A stretch of DNA of 64,000 nt, from assembly GCA_022266195.1 (NCBI GenBank), contig WHVY01000002.1, forward strand, positions 8,385,001 to 8,449,000, written 5' to 3'. Positions 36,840-50,900 of the stretch are shown here, in pieces. The notes beneath the pieces were generated by a model. The model made no database searches. It was not told where the DNA came from and saw only the letters and a program-made list of their open reading frames with translations. Position 1 is the stretch's first letter. Every line of letters starts with the position of its first letter. The DNA is from Tetranychus cinnabarinus (Eukaryota; Arthropoda; Arachnida; Trombidiformes; Tetranychidae). The translations under genes were made by a program, and so were the position numbers.

Positions 36840-37097
36840 ATGAAATTGACTCATTGCAAAAGGATAATTTCAAATAGTGTAGTTTTCGTGTCAACACCAT
36901 CAACCTCATCGATACCAAACTCATCGCCATTACCACCAACATCTCATATGAGAACCACTTTTCGGATATTATTGTTTCTCTATTTACCTTTACTTTCCTA
37001 TGGATCGTTCAACTGTTTTCTCAAATGTAATTGTGTTTATAAGAGCAACAAACTACACGCCGATTGTGGATCACTTTCATTAACGGAACTTCCTCAG
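36840..37097 (+). CDS. first coding exon of a leucine-rich-repeat protein (partial)
   Basis: The frame is open from the ATG at 36840 to a donor at 37098 (CAG followed by GTAAAT), phase 0, 86 codons. An internal ATG at 36948 starts a convincing signal peptide (MRTTFRILLFLYLPLLSYGS), so either Met could be used. After it comes an LRR N-terminal cap: CFLKCNC, then ADCGSLSLTELP. This fits the family pattern C-x3-C-x-C...C...LTELP found at the N-terminus of extracellular LRR receptors and adhesion proteins. The first repeats should begin in the next exon, which I could not find on the plus strand to the right. The rest of the gene is therefore probably beyond the window or in short exons I missed. 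The protein is inferred to be secreted or a type I membrane protein. Confidence 0.65.
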
Positions 37098-39041
37098 GTA
37101 AATGATTAAGACAGTCAATCCATCGGCATTTGTTCATCTTGTAACCTTTATTCAAACCAATGTCTAGTAAATGAGAAATAAAAAGGAAATATTTTCAAAT
37201 TAATAGACCAAATTGACTTTTAGTTGATGAAATTTCTTTAACATTTACTTTTCTCAACTTTTGCATCTCCCAATGTTTATCATCCTCATCATAATCACCA
37301 ATCAATCACCATGTTTCCATAGTAATTCATTTTATTGCATCTTCATTTCTTTGTTTAACCAAAAGAAACTTTCCAACAATGAGACGATGATGGTTACTAT
37401 TTTTGCCCTTTCTTTTCCTCTCTCTTTCCTTTCTTTTCTCTTCTTCTTCCATCTTCTTTCTCTTTCCAGTAAACTCATTTTCCTGCATAATAAATGTTCA
37501 CTTGATTCACTGATTATTCCAATGGTCATGTACATGGATGTTTGATTGAATTTAGCATTAAAAGCAACTTTTGCATTCAAATTAATGCCACTTAAGTTTG
37601 ATTAATAATAAATAACCAACTCAGATGAAATGTTTATTAGGATCAAATCAATTACAGTAAAGAAAGTTCAATTGTTATCAACACTAGCAATTGTTTCATT
37701 TATCGTCAAAATAAACGTTAACATATGCTTTAATCAGGTTTATTAACCTTTTAATTTCAACAATTGATTTCACCCATTTTTTCCGAGCAAAGTGAAAATT
37801 GTTCAAAACCCAATTTGTATTTCAATTTGATATTTAACCTTTTAAAATTTCTCGACCCATTTAACCAAAACCCCAATCAATTTTAACCATTTTCAAGGCA
37901 ATTTCAAACTTAACCATTCAATTGATTTCAAACCATCTTTCCATCATTCATCATATTGAACAATTTCATGTTATAAAGGGAATCCAATGAAACATGTTTT
38001 ACTTCCTTTTGTGAATTGGTTTGAAACAACAGCAAAACCAAAATGAATCAAGCGAATGAAATGGAAACCTCGAAAAAAAATTATCAAATTATACAAATTT
38101 TTTTATAACATTGTAATAAACTAGTATATAAAGGATGAAGAGATAAAATGGGAAATCAAAGAGATGATAAATTGAGCCACGAAAATGAAGTAAAAGAAAA
38201 TCTAAATCTTAACACTTTTCTTGCTATTTTATTCTTCTCTTCAGATTATCATGGATTGCATGAAATAACATTTTACACTGCATTTATACCCTGCAACTCT
38301 TGAAGTTTAATGATAAACTTAGAAATATTAGAGAAAAAAATGGAAAAGAAAAAAAAGTTGCAACTTATTCCAACATAAATAAACCTTTACCATAAACTGG
38401 TTCAACCAAAAATGAATGATACTTTTATTTCAAATAAATGTTTACATGATAATAGGCGATAAATTTCAACGTTTTCCTGATGAACAAATGAAACAAAACA
38501 AAAGTACAAAAATGAACTGATAAGCTTGCCAAAAGTAAGATATAAATACAAGTTTCAGTTTATAATGAAACAAAACAATCGTTGAATAAAAATGTAACGA
38601 AAAATTAGCTGAAAAAGAAACTATTTGTACATTTCATTTAAAACAACAGCAAAACTCAACCTAAACCTCAACAATGAACAATTACTAGTTTCCCTTGAAT
38701 AGACACAGAATTTGGAAACTAAGAACTTCAAAAAAAACTTTTAATGAATCTTTACTGTTCACATGGGTGACCATTGATCGACCGCAGACGAGTAAAAGTC
38801 AATTTACTTGTTCATTTCATGCAAATCAGAATTGAATTTTACATCTAAAAAATCTATTCCTAGCGTTGATATCTTTGAATATCATAGCTGAAATTGACTG
38901 ACTGTTAAGACACAGAGTTTTCATAACAGCAACCAATCGAATGACCAAAACTCACTTTCATAAGACAAAAGCTCTCGAGTTAAAGAGTTACTCTATTCAG
39001 AGTATGTAAAGTCCATTTCTTGAGAATCTATTTTTGCGGTT

Positions 39042-39065
39042 GACAGATCGACAGATCGACAGATC
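39042..39065. repeat. GACAGATC x3 short tandem repeat
   Basis: Three consecutive 8-bp units of GACAGATC in non-coding DNA. Confidence 0.8.
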
Positions 39066-42000
39066 AGATAGACTTGACGTACCGAAACTTGAGCAGATTT
39101 TTCAGTTTCTATTCTGAAAGTCTGGTTCATAGGCAGTTTCGGTCGTCATCCTTTCATTTTCAACTTTGCTTTTAATGATAAACAATAATCGGTTGATAAC
39201 AACGATAATAACCATTTGTTGATGATAATGCTGCTGTTAGGCCTTGCAAGTGTTTCTTATCCAATTTGCAAAACAATAGGGAAAAGGTTGAAATCTTTTT
39301 CCTCTTCTCTTCATTTTCTTCCTCTTTCCTCATCTTCTTTGCATCCTCATCCATTTTCATCATTTTACTCTTTCTTTTTTCGCCTCTACTAACTTTTCAA
39401 ACTCTAAATGGCTCTTCAGCAAAGGCTAAAACAGCAACAGAAGAAGCAACAACAAGCAAAGTAATCTAAGGTTTATGGTGCAATTTAGTTCATCTAAAAG
39501 CCATTTTTACTCGATACTTATGAATACAAGAGGAAAAGATTTCAATGTACCTTCAAGGAGCAGTAATTTTCATGAACCTGGTGCCAGTTGAGAAACATTT
39601 CAATGTCCTTCTCCTTTCCTCTTCACCCTTAAATCCTCATCTGAAATAAATTTTCTTCTGAATTCTTCTTCTTCTTTAACCTTCGCTCCAGTTCAACTTA
39701 ATGTACTTTCCAAGTCAAATACAGTTTATAGTTTTTTCCTCTTTTTTTCAACTAAATCGTTTCTCCTTTTCCATTGTATTTATGTAAAAATAATAATAAT
39801 AATAAATTCTGGATTCAGCGAAAAAAGAAGAATAAGAAGAAGAGTTCAACTTTTCCAGGTTTATCTTCGATTTTATTCAATGTTTACTCGTTTCGATGCT
39901 CCTTATATATAGTCATTATCAATGTCAACATTATCAATTGAAAAGAGTTATCAGTTACAGACAATTTTATGGCTCCAAATTGACCCCGATACGTGAAATG
40001 ATAAACTTGGCAAACAGAATGGAAAGAAATTTTCTTTGTTCGAATCAATTTATCCATATTTGTCCAACCTACAGAATCAGTAAAATGGTTTTCCTGAAAC
40101 TTGATTTCCACTCCAATCCAAACCGTTTCAAGCGTTTTAACCTATCTGTACAATAGCTTTACAAGTTGAATACGAAAAAATCGAAAATTGTTTCGAAAAA
40201 AATTCAAAATTAAAACAATCTAAACTCAAACAGACTGAAGATCAAAATGGAAACTAAAAATTTGTTTTTATTCAAAGATTAGCTTTAGGTCAAGATTCGA
40301 GTTTCATTACCGATATGAATGTGATTCTCGAACAATTTGATTACACTTTTCATGGGATTCCTTGTTTGATGGCACGTGCAACAGTTTAGCCGATCAACAT
40401 TTTAGGAGAAGAATGATTGAAAGCAGAAAAACCAACACATTCATCTTGTTGCAAATAATTCAATGTTCAGATGAAAATAGTCAATATTTACCTTATCCAA
40501 TGTAAGATAAGAAAATGAAGAAAACTAGGAAAAAAGAAAGCAAAAAAAGATGATGATAATTCTTGTTTTTTCACCATTGCTTTCAGTTTCAACAGGGAAA
40601 CAAGTTGTTCTGATGAAGGCTTAATTTCATCAACCACATGAACCTCACTTACAATGTTAGGTAAACAGTAAAAAAAAGTTGCACTTTTTCATTCAATTTT
40701 ATCATCATCTATTAGATTCTTGTGTCCCTTTTTTATCCCATTTTTCTTCATTCCGATAATTCTGTCAATTTCACCAAAAAACAAAGCTTCTAACCTTTCA
40801 GTCTAAATGATTGTTTTCATAATAGTTTCATTTTATATCTCATCATTCAATTTTTTCTTCATTTTTCCAAGTTTCATTTTTCAATTTCATTGTAATTCTA
40901 GTTTTCAAGTTTTCCTTTTGTCTCTCATTTTGTGCGAAAATATCAATCCCTGTAATGTAAACCATTAGTCGATAATCAAAGGTTCAACTTTAATTATTTT
41001 CATTTGCCATGTTTGAATATTGAATAGTTGCGGTTGAAATTTGGTTTGAAATGCAAGTTTTCTCTTTTCTTTTTCACTTTGCAGCTTTGTAAAAATGACT
41101 GCAACTTGATCTTTCATTTCATCAAATTTTGCCTTCTTTTATTGAAATATGAATACAGTCAAAAAGCGATTCAAAATTATCATGTAACTTCAACAGAATA
41201 AAATTAATCAAATCCCAGTAAAGAGTCTAGCATTACGATCAACTTCACGAAAATGAAAAAAAACTTCTCATTTTTGCAAAACTCGAAACTGATTTCCCTC
41301 CATTATGAATAGTAAATATAAAAAGGTTCAAAACTTTTGTCGAGATTTGATGAAAAGTGAAATAGAAAAATAAAAGTCTGAAAAATCTCTCAGGGAATGA
41401 GATGCTTACAGCTGGGATTATCATTTCAATATTCATTCCGATGATCGACTAATTTCAATTTTTATTCAATTCGAATGCAGAACTCAGAGAGCAAAAATGT
41501 CCATTCATTGAGACGATTTTTCATTTCTGTACTTGAACTTAATCGATGAAATCAAATGTAAAATCAACTTTAAATGTCAAAACTCATTAACAATCAACAC
41601 ATCAATTAAAACGTCGAGATAAACTTTTCACCATAAAAGTTGAGTTTCATGGGTTGAATCATTTTCAAATTGCTTTCATAAAATTGTTGTTACATTTAAA
41701 ATTTACTTATTTAATTGATTAAATTGAACTGATTTAAATTGCTTAATGAATGTCAACAACATGAAAATTGTCATTACCTTTGAAACGTTCAACATGAACA
41801 TTATCATGATATACTTATGTTATCAATTTATCACTGTCATTGAAAAAAGGATTATCTTTAACTTTGAAATTTAATCACCAAATAAGCATCATTTTAATTG
41901 GCAGTTTCAGTTTTCTTACCTCTTAACCATGAAAATAGGAAGGAACAACATGAACTTTAATCGACTTTCTCATCCTGATGATATCAATAATAAAGCCTGA

Positions 42001-44397
42001 AAAGAGCCTGAAGCAAAGATTTTGATTGAGCTATTTGTGAGATAAATTGTTTCTCATTGGTTCATCTCTTTTCCTCTCTTTAGTTTCTCAACTTTTACAC
42101 TAAAAGTAAAAATATTTTCATTTGCTGGTGTTGTCACAATATTATGTCTTCATTTTGATGGCCCATGAAATATGTTATGTATAAATACAAGTGGATGGAT
42201 GAGAAAGAAGAACAAAAAATCTCAAGATGAAGATGACGGATGAAAGCAGGTTTAACGTGAGCTGTAATAAGCATGTTGAGGAAAGTGAAACAAAAAAAGA
42301 CTGAGCAACTTAACATGATGTTGATATATCGGTTTTGATGTCTCAATGGATAAAAATGGTGGACAAGATGAAGGCAAAGATGATGAGGATAATGGTGATA
42401 ATGATGATAATAATGATGATGAGGGTTTATGATGAAGAGTGGAAGGCGGTTTCTCTACTGTTACTCATGTAAGATGACATGAATATGTGTATATGTCTCC
42501 GTGTCTCTAGCATTTCATATTGAAACAAACATTCACTTGATAAATTGTCAGCAACTTGATTCAAGAAGCTGCCAAAAATGCTCTTGCTCTTTTCATTACT
42601 TTCACCTTTACTCGAGTCTCATCTATTTTGCACCCAAAGTAAATGAATTTAAACAAAACTATCATTTCCACTTGTTATCATTAATCAACTTTTGACTAAA
42701 TATGGCCAATATCCATGATGCTCATTGAATATATCGACGGAAAAAAAATAAAATTGCTATCTAACGGATCAGTAATAATTTATTTCAACTTAATTAAACT
42801 TTTCTGTACTTTCCGATAGATTTAATAATAAATTTTAGGCTAGGTTCCGTTATGTTAGCTTATTCAGCTACTGAATGTTCAATCAAACTTTGATCATTTC
42901 TTGTCACAATTATAATGCAAAACTGCTAATCGTGAGTAAACTTTAAGTCAAACAGTTGCAGTTGTTAGTTGAACTAAGTGACTAATCAAATCTGGTTAAA
43001 TCATTTTTTTTGACATTGAGGTAAATTAACCCGATGAGCATGATTCAACTTTTCATGTCTTCAATTAAATGTTAATTTGAATCAACGTTTGACTTCACAA
43101 AACGACCTTTTCAATTTTTATCACTCTCTTATCACAATAATAGTGCAAAATGAGCCGATAATCACGATTCAACTTTGAGTCAAGATGGTTTGGGATTAGA
43201 TAACCTTTAGTCATTTTACCAACTTATTACCCAATGAAGCTATCTTGAGTTTAGGTATTAATAAATAATGCAAAATGAACCAATGTTTATTTATGAATGA
43301 AAAGAAACGCTCAAAACCTTTTTGCTTACGTCAAAAGGTTTATTCATTTTTATAGCTGCATAACTATTAATATCAAATTACAATTTTCCAAGTTTATGGT
43401 TACCTTATGCATAAGAATTGATTTTTTATCTATTAATTAATTACTGATACTAAACTCGCATAACTGTCTTTTTCATTTTATTTTAATTTTGAAAGTTTCA
43501 CCAACCAATTCAAGCAACCTGATTCTCAACATTTTTCAACATTTTTCTCGACAATCTGAGTTTCCTTTCCAACTCACGCATCCAATAACCGTTAAAAAAC
43601 AATGATACTTTCATCATCTATGATTATGACCATTACATTGTAATTTTATCTCGTCTAATATCTATCATCATAGAAGAGAAATGTGAAAATTTGAGAAATG
43701 AAAAAGTTTCAATCTAAAAATTCGCTCAATAATTTTAGATCTAATGTTCACTTTTCTTTACAAACCACTTTACCAGATTCGCTTTTGTCCATTATTTTTT
43801 CATGCTTTTCTCATGAATCTTGTTGACCAACTTCCAAGTCGATGTCAGTTTCAATTTCCTAAAATTGACAAACTCTCATGATTCGACCCCAGAGTTCATA
43901 ACTTTGATTTTTACTATTAAACTGTAAACTCGTGTAGTTGTAAATGACTTCAATTATGAAATTCATTTATTTCTTGACTCATTGCAAAAACTCCAAGACT
44001 CAGGTTAAACATGATTTCCTTGAAAGTGATCTTTGCTTATCCAATAACATTTCCATTTTACTTGCTTAACCTCAAGCCTTTCTCTGGCATCTCTACTCTT
44101 GACAGAGAAAAAGTCTTGAACTGAATGAAACGAAAAGCCAAATAAAACTTAAGAGGTTAAATTATAATGAAAAACATGAGGCGGAGTAGTTGAACGAATC
44201 AAGGTGATTAGATTGAAAGTGAACCTCTGAAAATGAATTGTTCCCAACCAACAGTTTTGCCGATAATGAAAACTATTGGAATTACAGTTTTTCCTTCTTC
44301 TCTTCAACATGCTCATTCTAATCATGCATCATGATCATTCACTTCGTTGAGATGACACAAAAAGTATAACAATAACACAGAGGCAAAGGAAAGCAAA

Positions 44398-44449
44398 GAA
44401 GAAGAAGAAGAAGAAGAAGAAGAAGAAGAAGAAGAAGAAGAAGAAGAAA
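44398..44449. repeat. (GAA)n microsatellite
   Basis: About 17 uninterrupted GAA units; it generates a spurious poly-Leu ORF on the minus strand. Confidence 0.95.
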
Positions 44450-44778
44450 ACAGGTTAAATGGATGACCCAAGGAGAGAATCCAATAATCTGACCTTTTCC
44501 GAAACCAATCAATCTTGCTTTCTTCAAGTTTTTCCAGTCAAATTACTAATTCACAATTGCCTTCAAGGTGTGAATCATTACCAGGCGAAGCAATAACATT
44601 ATCAGAGGAAACCTTCAATAGAGTCTGTACCAAATTCAATTTTCACCCTTTTCGTCAACTTTATTTATTCCCCTTTTCCATCATCATAATCATTATCATC
44701 TTCACCATCTTCATCATCACAACATCAAAAGCATCTTCAACTCTTGAACAATTCACTTTCCTCTTTCTATATAAATAA

Positions 44779-44803
44779 CTCTCTCTCTCTCTCTCTCTCT
44801 CTC
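44779..44803. repeat. (CT)n microsatellite
   Basis: About 12 CT units in non-coding DNA. Confidence 0.9.
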
Positions 44804-46927
44804 AATATTTCAATTACACGACAACATTCACAACCTAAATATATGTCATTCCCTGTGAATATTATTTTTCCATCGATTTTCCAATAATATCTCTTTTCCT
44901 CACTCCCAGCCTCTCATCTTAATATTATGCCTCTGGTTAACGAGTTACACTTGCTTCTGTCAATTTGTCTACTCGAACCCAGCAAAAGCTGACAGAATTC
45001 AACATTTTTGCTCATGAAAATTTTCTTCATCCTTTTACCATCTTCACTCACCCTTTACCATTCTGCAAATTTTTAGCTAAAAATTTCATTTCTATTTGAT
45101 ATTAATTTAATTTCTTTGCAATTTTCTCTTCTTCTTCTCTCCATTGATGACTTTTCATTTACCCTGGTTTGTTCCTCTTCAGTAAATGATGATGAATATG
45201 TTTGAGGAGAGCTTTTTTGGTAGAGAGAGAAAAAAAGAAACTCTGAAAATGAACATTTTCCATGTTAGTTCTTTGCTAAAATTGAACAGAAAAAGTCTCA
45301 ACATTGAATGTTTTTTTGTTATCTCGGCTTATATCATTACTATCAATCTCACTTTGAATTATTTCCTTCATTACTACCATTAGCATGTGAATATTTGTAC
45401 TTTAAAATTCATTAGAGAGCAACTTTTGTATTTAATGATTCATTTATTTATCCCTTTTCCTCGTCTTCATCATCATCTGTGTGGTTCCTTTAGATTTTGT
45501 GTTTCTTTTCAATTTTCATTATAAATTTTTTATCGCACTTTTTCATTCTAAATCTGTTTGTTACATGCACTTTACCAATGAATTTTGTTCAATGACAACT
45601 TTTCAAGTTAAAGTTAAAGATAGAAAGTAAAATGAAGAGAGAGAGAAAACTGTAAATTGAAATAAAGATTCACTAAAAGATGTTTAACAGATGAACCAAA
45701 ATTGGAAACAACAGTTAATCTGGTTGTACGTTTCATCTCATGTTTCGCAAAACTTGTCATCACTTCTGTCTATTCTCAAAGCATCTCCATTCACTTGCCA
45801 ATGAATCTTGAACCAGTAAAGAGCGAAATTTCAATTTGTAAAGATAAACTTGAGAAAATGTTGAACACTTCTTGACCCGCTTCTGGAAGCTAAAAACTAT
45901 TCACTTGTCATTTGATAAACAACAGTGAACAACACAAAATTAAATCAACGAAAAGTTTCAGTTGGATTCACTTTTCTCACTGATTGTTTCACGACTTTTG
46001 AACCGATTTAGTTCATTGCAATCCATTTCAATTTCTTGAATAATCGTGATTTCAACTTTTCTAATCAAAGAAAATTCTCATCGATTTGAATCAAATGATT
46101 CATTTGAGTTTTGTTTCACATTATCGAATCTTTAATTTCATCTTTTGGCAATTAATTTCCACCTTTTAACATTTTGTCATATTTCATTCAATTATAATTT
46201 CATCATTATTCGAACAATTATTTTACCAGAAATGATCAACTTTCATTTTCTTTTGTCAACTAAGGTGACAATTTTGCCATTCAATAGACCAAATTAGCAG
46301 TTGAAAAATTATTAAATTTATCGTCATTTTTCTTGGAATAAAGAATAAAAATGCTTTTCTTTTTCAGCCTTGTTCACTTTTCTGTTAATACACATTTTCA
46401 CGATGATAATAAATAACATGAATCATGTTAAGTTATAAAGTTGTTTGATGACGATAAACCATAATTCATCAAAAATATTACAAAATTTTTCACTTCTTTT
46501 CCTTGCAAGGTTTAATGCTGTTAACTGAGCCTTTTGCAGATTAAATAAAAAACAAAACATGGAATGTTTTGTGTCTGGAATTTACCTTTTTTCCCTTTAC
46601 TCGTTCTCTTATTAAAAACTTTATTCTCATTATAATGATATACCTTTTGTGTGTCAACACAATGATAACAATACTCGATAGTTATCTGTAATCCTTTGCC
46701 TTTTTCACACTAATTAGTAAAAAATTAAAGACAATAAGGTTGATTTATTTGCATTCAAAATTCCGCCAAACTCCTTGTAAGCCGATTAATCAATGAACCT
46801 GCAAACTTTACACATTTAACCAAAGTCAATGTTAACGCTTATCGATTCAAATGGAATTGTGATCTTTGAAAATCTTGAAAAAATCGCTTTTCCAAAACAC
46901 TCAAAGTGCTTCAAAGGTTTAGGTTTT

Positions 46928-47083
46928 GAACAAATCTCTTTACGGCAACATTTAAAGGTAAATTAATATTAAGCTACTTTGGCTTTAATCTGACCAAATC
47001 GCACTTAAACTGGTCAAGACTGAGACCTAAAGTAGCTTAATATTAATTTGTCATTTCGGTTATTTGCTGCAAGAGATTTGCTC
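46928..47083. repeat. fold-back element with about 70-bp imperfect arms
   Basis: Left arm from CAAATCTCTT (46931) through AAATTAATATTAAGCTACTT. The right arm is its inverted partner, ending with AAGAGATTTG (47071-47080). The 23-bp core of the arms is nearly perfect and the outer parts are imperfect. The loop is short. No clear target duplication. It could be a small MITE or a hairpin-RNA source. Confidence 0.75.
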
Positions 47084-47666
47084 AAGCGAACTTGAACTGA
47101 AAAAAAAGATTTCTCGAAATCACAATGAAATCGATTGTAAAAGTTCTGTCATTGGAAATATTCAGCTATTGAATAGCTTCTTAAGTTCATGAGTTTTCAT
47201 TTTGTTATCTAATTTGTTATCAAAAGTTGACATTTTACGATTGATTTCCAGTTTGTTGACAGGATTCCCAGATGAGCGTGTTTAGTTGTTGCAAAGGATT
47301 AAAGCATCTGAACAAACAAGAGTTTTGATATTTTCAGAAATGAAGCTCAAGGGAATGAATAAAGACTGGGATTCAAGAAATTAGTCTAATAGTTGGACTA
47401 AGCGAGATAATTAATTTACCATGAAACGAACATTTTTTTTACTCGCAAAAACTTATCCAATCTTGTTTCATGCTTTTCATTCTAATCTCCATTTTCTCAC
47501 CCTTAAACCCTTTCGTTACCTTAATCGAGCACAATCAATTGAGATTTATTTTCATTTTGGCGACGAAAAATTTACTTTTGTCTTTCACTTGGATTACGCT
47601 CTCAATTGATTGCAATCTTTCCCTTTGATTAGTAAACATGTCTAATAAACTCATTTACATCACTCA

Positions 47667-47728
47667 GTGCTGGTTAAATGCAATTTAATCAAACTGTTAT
47701 TTTGTTTAACAGCACATTTAACCAGCAC
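47667..47728. repeat. 62-bp hairpin with perfect 14-bp arms
   Basis: GTGCTGGTTAAATG at 47667 and its exact reverse complement CATTTAACCAGCAC ending at 47728, separated by about 34 bp. The size is in the range of a microRNA precursor, but the loop region is weakly paired. Confidence 0.7.
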
Positions 47729-47893
47729 AGTTAACATCAATTGTTAACATCAAGAAACATCACAGGTCTGATAAAAATGGACTTAATAATTTCTTATCAA
47801 TCTAGACTTTTTCAATTTTTAGTTGATAAGTCTTTGTGGTCACCAATCAAATCACAATTTGGATATTTTATCAATTGGTCGTGACGTAAATCT

Positions 47894-47988
47894 TTTAACT
47901 AACTGCAGACTCGAAGTTATATGATAAAACAATCTCGGGCTTCGCCCTCGATAGTAAATCATATAACTTCTCGTAGCAGTTAGTTAAA
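47894..47988. repeat. 95-bp fold-back with TTAA ends
   Basis: Arms TTTAACTAACTGC and GCAGTTAGTTAAA, then paired AAGTTATATGAT / ATCATATAACTT, closing on a GGGC-TTC-GCCC tip. Both ends carry TTAA, the target duplication typical of piggyBac-like elements. The near-perfect pairing over the whole length is what would be expected of a tiny palindromic MITE. Confidence 0.75.
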
Positions 47989-50900
47989 TAATACTTAAAC
48001 CCTTTGGAACCAAGGTGGAAACTTGAAAGCAGCAGGAGAAAAAAAAATCTCAACAAGATAATAGAAATGAAACTTTTTTCTGCCTTTTCTGCCTCTTCAA
48101 GTTGTTAAACTATTCTCATTACTTGTGAATTGACTTTTATTTGTTTTATTATGGTAACTTGAAGCTGATTATCGTTTCCAGCTAACTGATTACCTCTTTA
48201 ATTGTTAAGCAATATTAATGAGCTTTTCAATTGGATTGATTTGATTGTTTCATTTAATGATGTTACAAGGTAAAAATGACTTTTTTTGTTTCGTTTTTTT
48301 CTTCTTCTTTTTGCTTCTTTTTTAGCCCATTTCTAGGACTTTTTTGTAACACCAAACAAAACATCGATAACAAGAGATTTAAGGCCAAATAAAGGCAACA
48401 ACAATTGAGATTGTTAATTGATTGTATTGACATTATCTTGTTGATAATTGTTTTGATTCACTTCCATATCAGTCAACAAGATAGTTGATACATTTTTCCA
48501 AATCATTGATTGTTATCATTACGATTAGTGATAAATGTTGTTGATATAAGAAGGCGAAAAATGGGCCAAAATTATCATGAGCTAATCCTTGCTATTTTTT
48601 ATTGGTCCACATTCAATGAGTAAAAATGTTATTACTCGTGAAGGAAGATGGTGAGAAAAGAAAGAGAGGAAGAGAAAAGACTAAATGAGGGAAAATCATT
48701 TATCATGTAACTCATTCGATTGTTAATTGTCCAAAGAGAAATGTTGAAAGTACAACAACAGTTGCTATTAATAATTATTACCGCTATTGATGATGAACGC
48801 ATTCATCATAATTAGTAAAGCTAAAAGTAATTCGACTGTTTGAATCTTTTATCCTTTGTATTTCAAATGAATCAAGCAAATTATGAATTGCATGATTGAA
48901 TAAAATGAACGCATCAAAATGATCAACTTTTCCAATACAACAATTTGTTCCCTTTTCATTCCTTATTAACTGCATTCAACTAAATATTTATTGGTCAATT
49001 GCATGGTCACAATCCGCACAGTTTCCAGACTTTTTTAGACACTTGGACGATTTCAGCATGCATTTTGTTCCAAGCATCAAGCTGAAAGCAAAAAACACGA
49101 TTGCAAGACCAACTTCGAATTCTCTGCTGGTAATCCTAAAAATTTATTCATTTGAATTTCTTCATTGAAAACTTTTTGCTTTTGCCAACAATTTTTTTCA
49201 CAGGTGAAATCTTCATGGCTTGAAGTATGACAGATACGATCTACACAACTTTAGATTTTCGGTAGAATAAATTACCACAATCTCGGTGAAATGAATGAAT
49301 TCTGTTCGTTACAGTTTGACAGAGTATTAAATTACTATGAACCGTAACAATCAAACTTTAAACTAATTTGTTTACTTTTCATATTCATGTTCGGATTTCT
49401 CGTCAATGTCTAACTTGAATGCAAATGAGTGAAAGGCTTGATGAAATTCGTCGCAACGATTTTCCTCGAAATTGGTCCGCATTTGATCACGAAACGCATT
49501 TTCCTCTGAAAATTTTCTATTTGTTTCTCGCCAAAAGCTCAGCTTGAGTCATCATTTTTCAGTTCTGATATTCACTCAAATGCTTAGTTCACCTTTTATT
49601 TTCATCTTCACTAACTAATGGACTCTGATGGACAACAAAAAAATACTTCATCAACTTAGCATTAGAAGTCTATTAGAGTGTCTTATGTTTTTTTCTTCTC
49701 CTTCTATTTGATTCTTTGCCTTTGCCTGGTTTCATAAATTCAGTAGAAAAGCTCAGAATTAGAGTGATTTAGGAAACTTTTTCGATTCGGATATAATGGT
49801 GATTCCACATTTCTATTAAATAGTCATTTACTTTGGGACAGATTTTTTGTTCTTTAACCTTTCTTTTCTTTCCCTCTTTTCATTCATCTGCCTTTTCCTC
49901 CTTTTCTTATTAGTTTCATCATTCAACTCTGGGATGGGTATAAAGTAAAGAGTTTTCAACTGAATTGGAACAGAAGAAGAAGAAGAAGAAAAAACAAGAG
50001 AGTTCTCAGCATCCTCCAGAGATGCTGACGATTAAATAGACTTTTCATTGATGAATGAAAACTCAACTAATACTAATGTTTATTTGCTTGACTTTTGTTT
50101 AATCAATGTTGCCCGACTTTTTATAAACTTGGTTGTCTTGGAGTTGCTCATTGAATAGCAAAGAGACATTGACTTGTGATGAGCAGCACAAGGAGTGAAC
50201 CTTAATTATCTGACAGATGATGGGTTAAGATGGCAGCAAAAGAGAAGCCAAAGAATCTTGAAACAAGCTTTTCTAAAACAGGAAAAGTTGAAAAGTTGTG
50301 AATCTGGCATCATTAGTTGAAATTGCTTTATTATCATGAAAATTGTAAGCAGGACAAAAAAAAGAGATTGAAAAGTTATCGACAAGACAAAAAGAGACAA
50401 AAGTCAATCTTGAATGAAACTCATTAGGGTTTACCAATTAATCTTCAAATTATTATCTAATGTCAACTTCACCATTAGTCGCATCATCATTTAATCACCA
50501 ACAGAACAAGAAAAAAATGATGAAAAATTGTTTATCATTATTTTCACCGTTAATAACGTTTCCTTATTCAGACACAAATAGATTGCCAATCCATCCCAAA
50601 GGTATTTACGGTTAAGATTTTAACTCTTTCCAAATATATTAATAAAATGCATGAATCTTTCATTTTAATCATGACTTTGAGAGAGAAAAAGTTTTCTCCA
50701 AAACAAGTCAAGAAAAGGTAAAACTGGAAAACTCGATCAATCCCTAAATACAGTTTATCGATAATCGACAAAAATAAAGCTTCCAATTTCACTTTATCAT
50801 AATCTTTCATCTCATGCCATCTTCATCATCTTCTCATCATTTTCCTCTTTATCCACCTTTTCCCTCTCAACCTTGATACAAGCTTATTGGCCAAAATTCA

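Noticed and set aside
42900..43290. Loosely repeated phrases (TGCAAAATGAGCC, ATTCAACTTTGAGTCAA) suggesting a degenerate tandem array
   Set aside because: Spacing and sequence too irregular to call a repeat by eye.
44339..44527. Poly-Leu ORF on the minus strand
   Set aside because: It is the GAA microsatellite.
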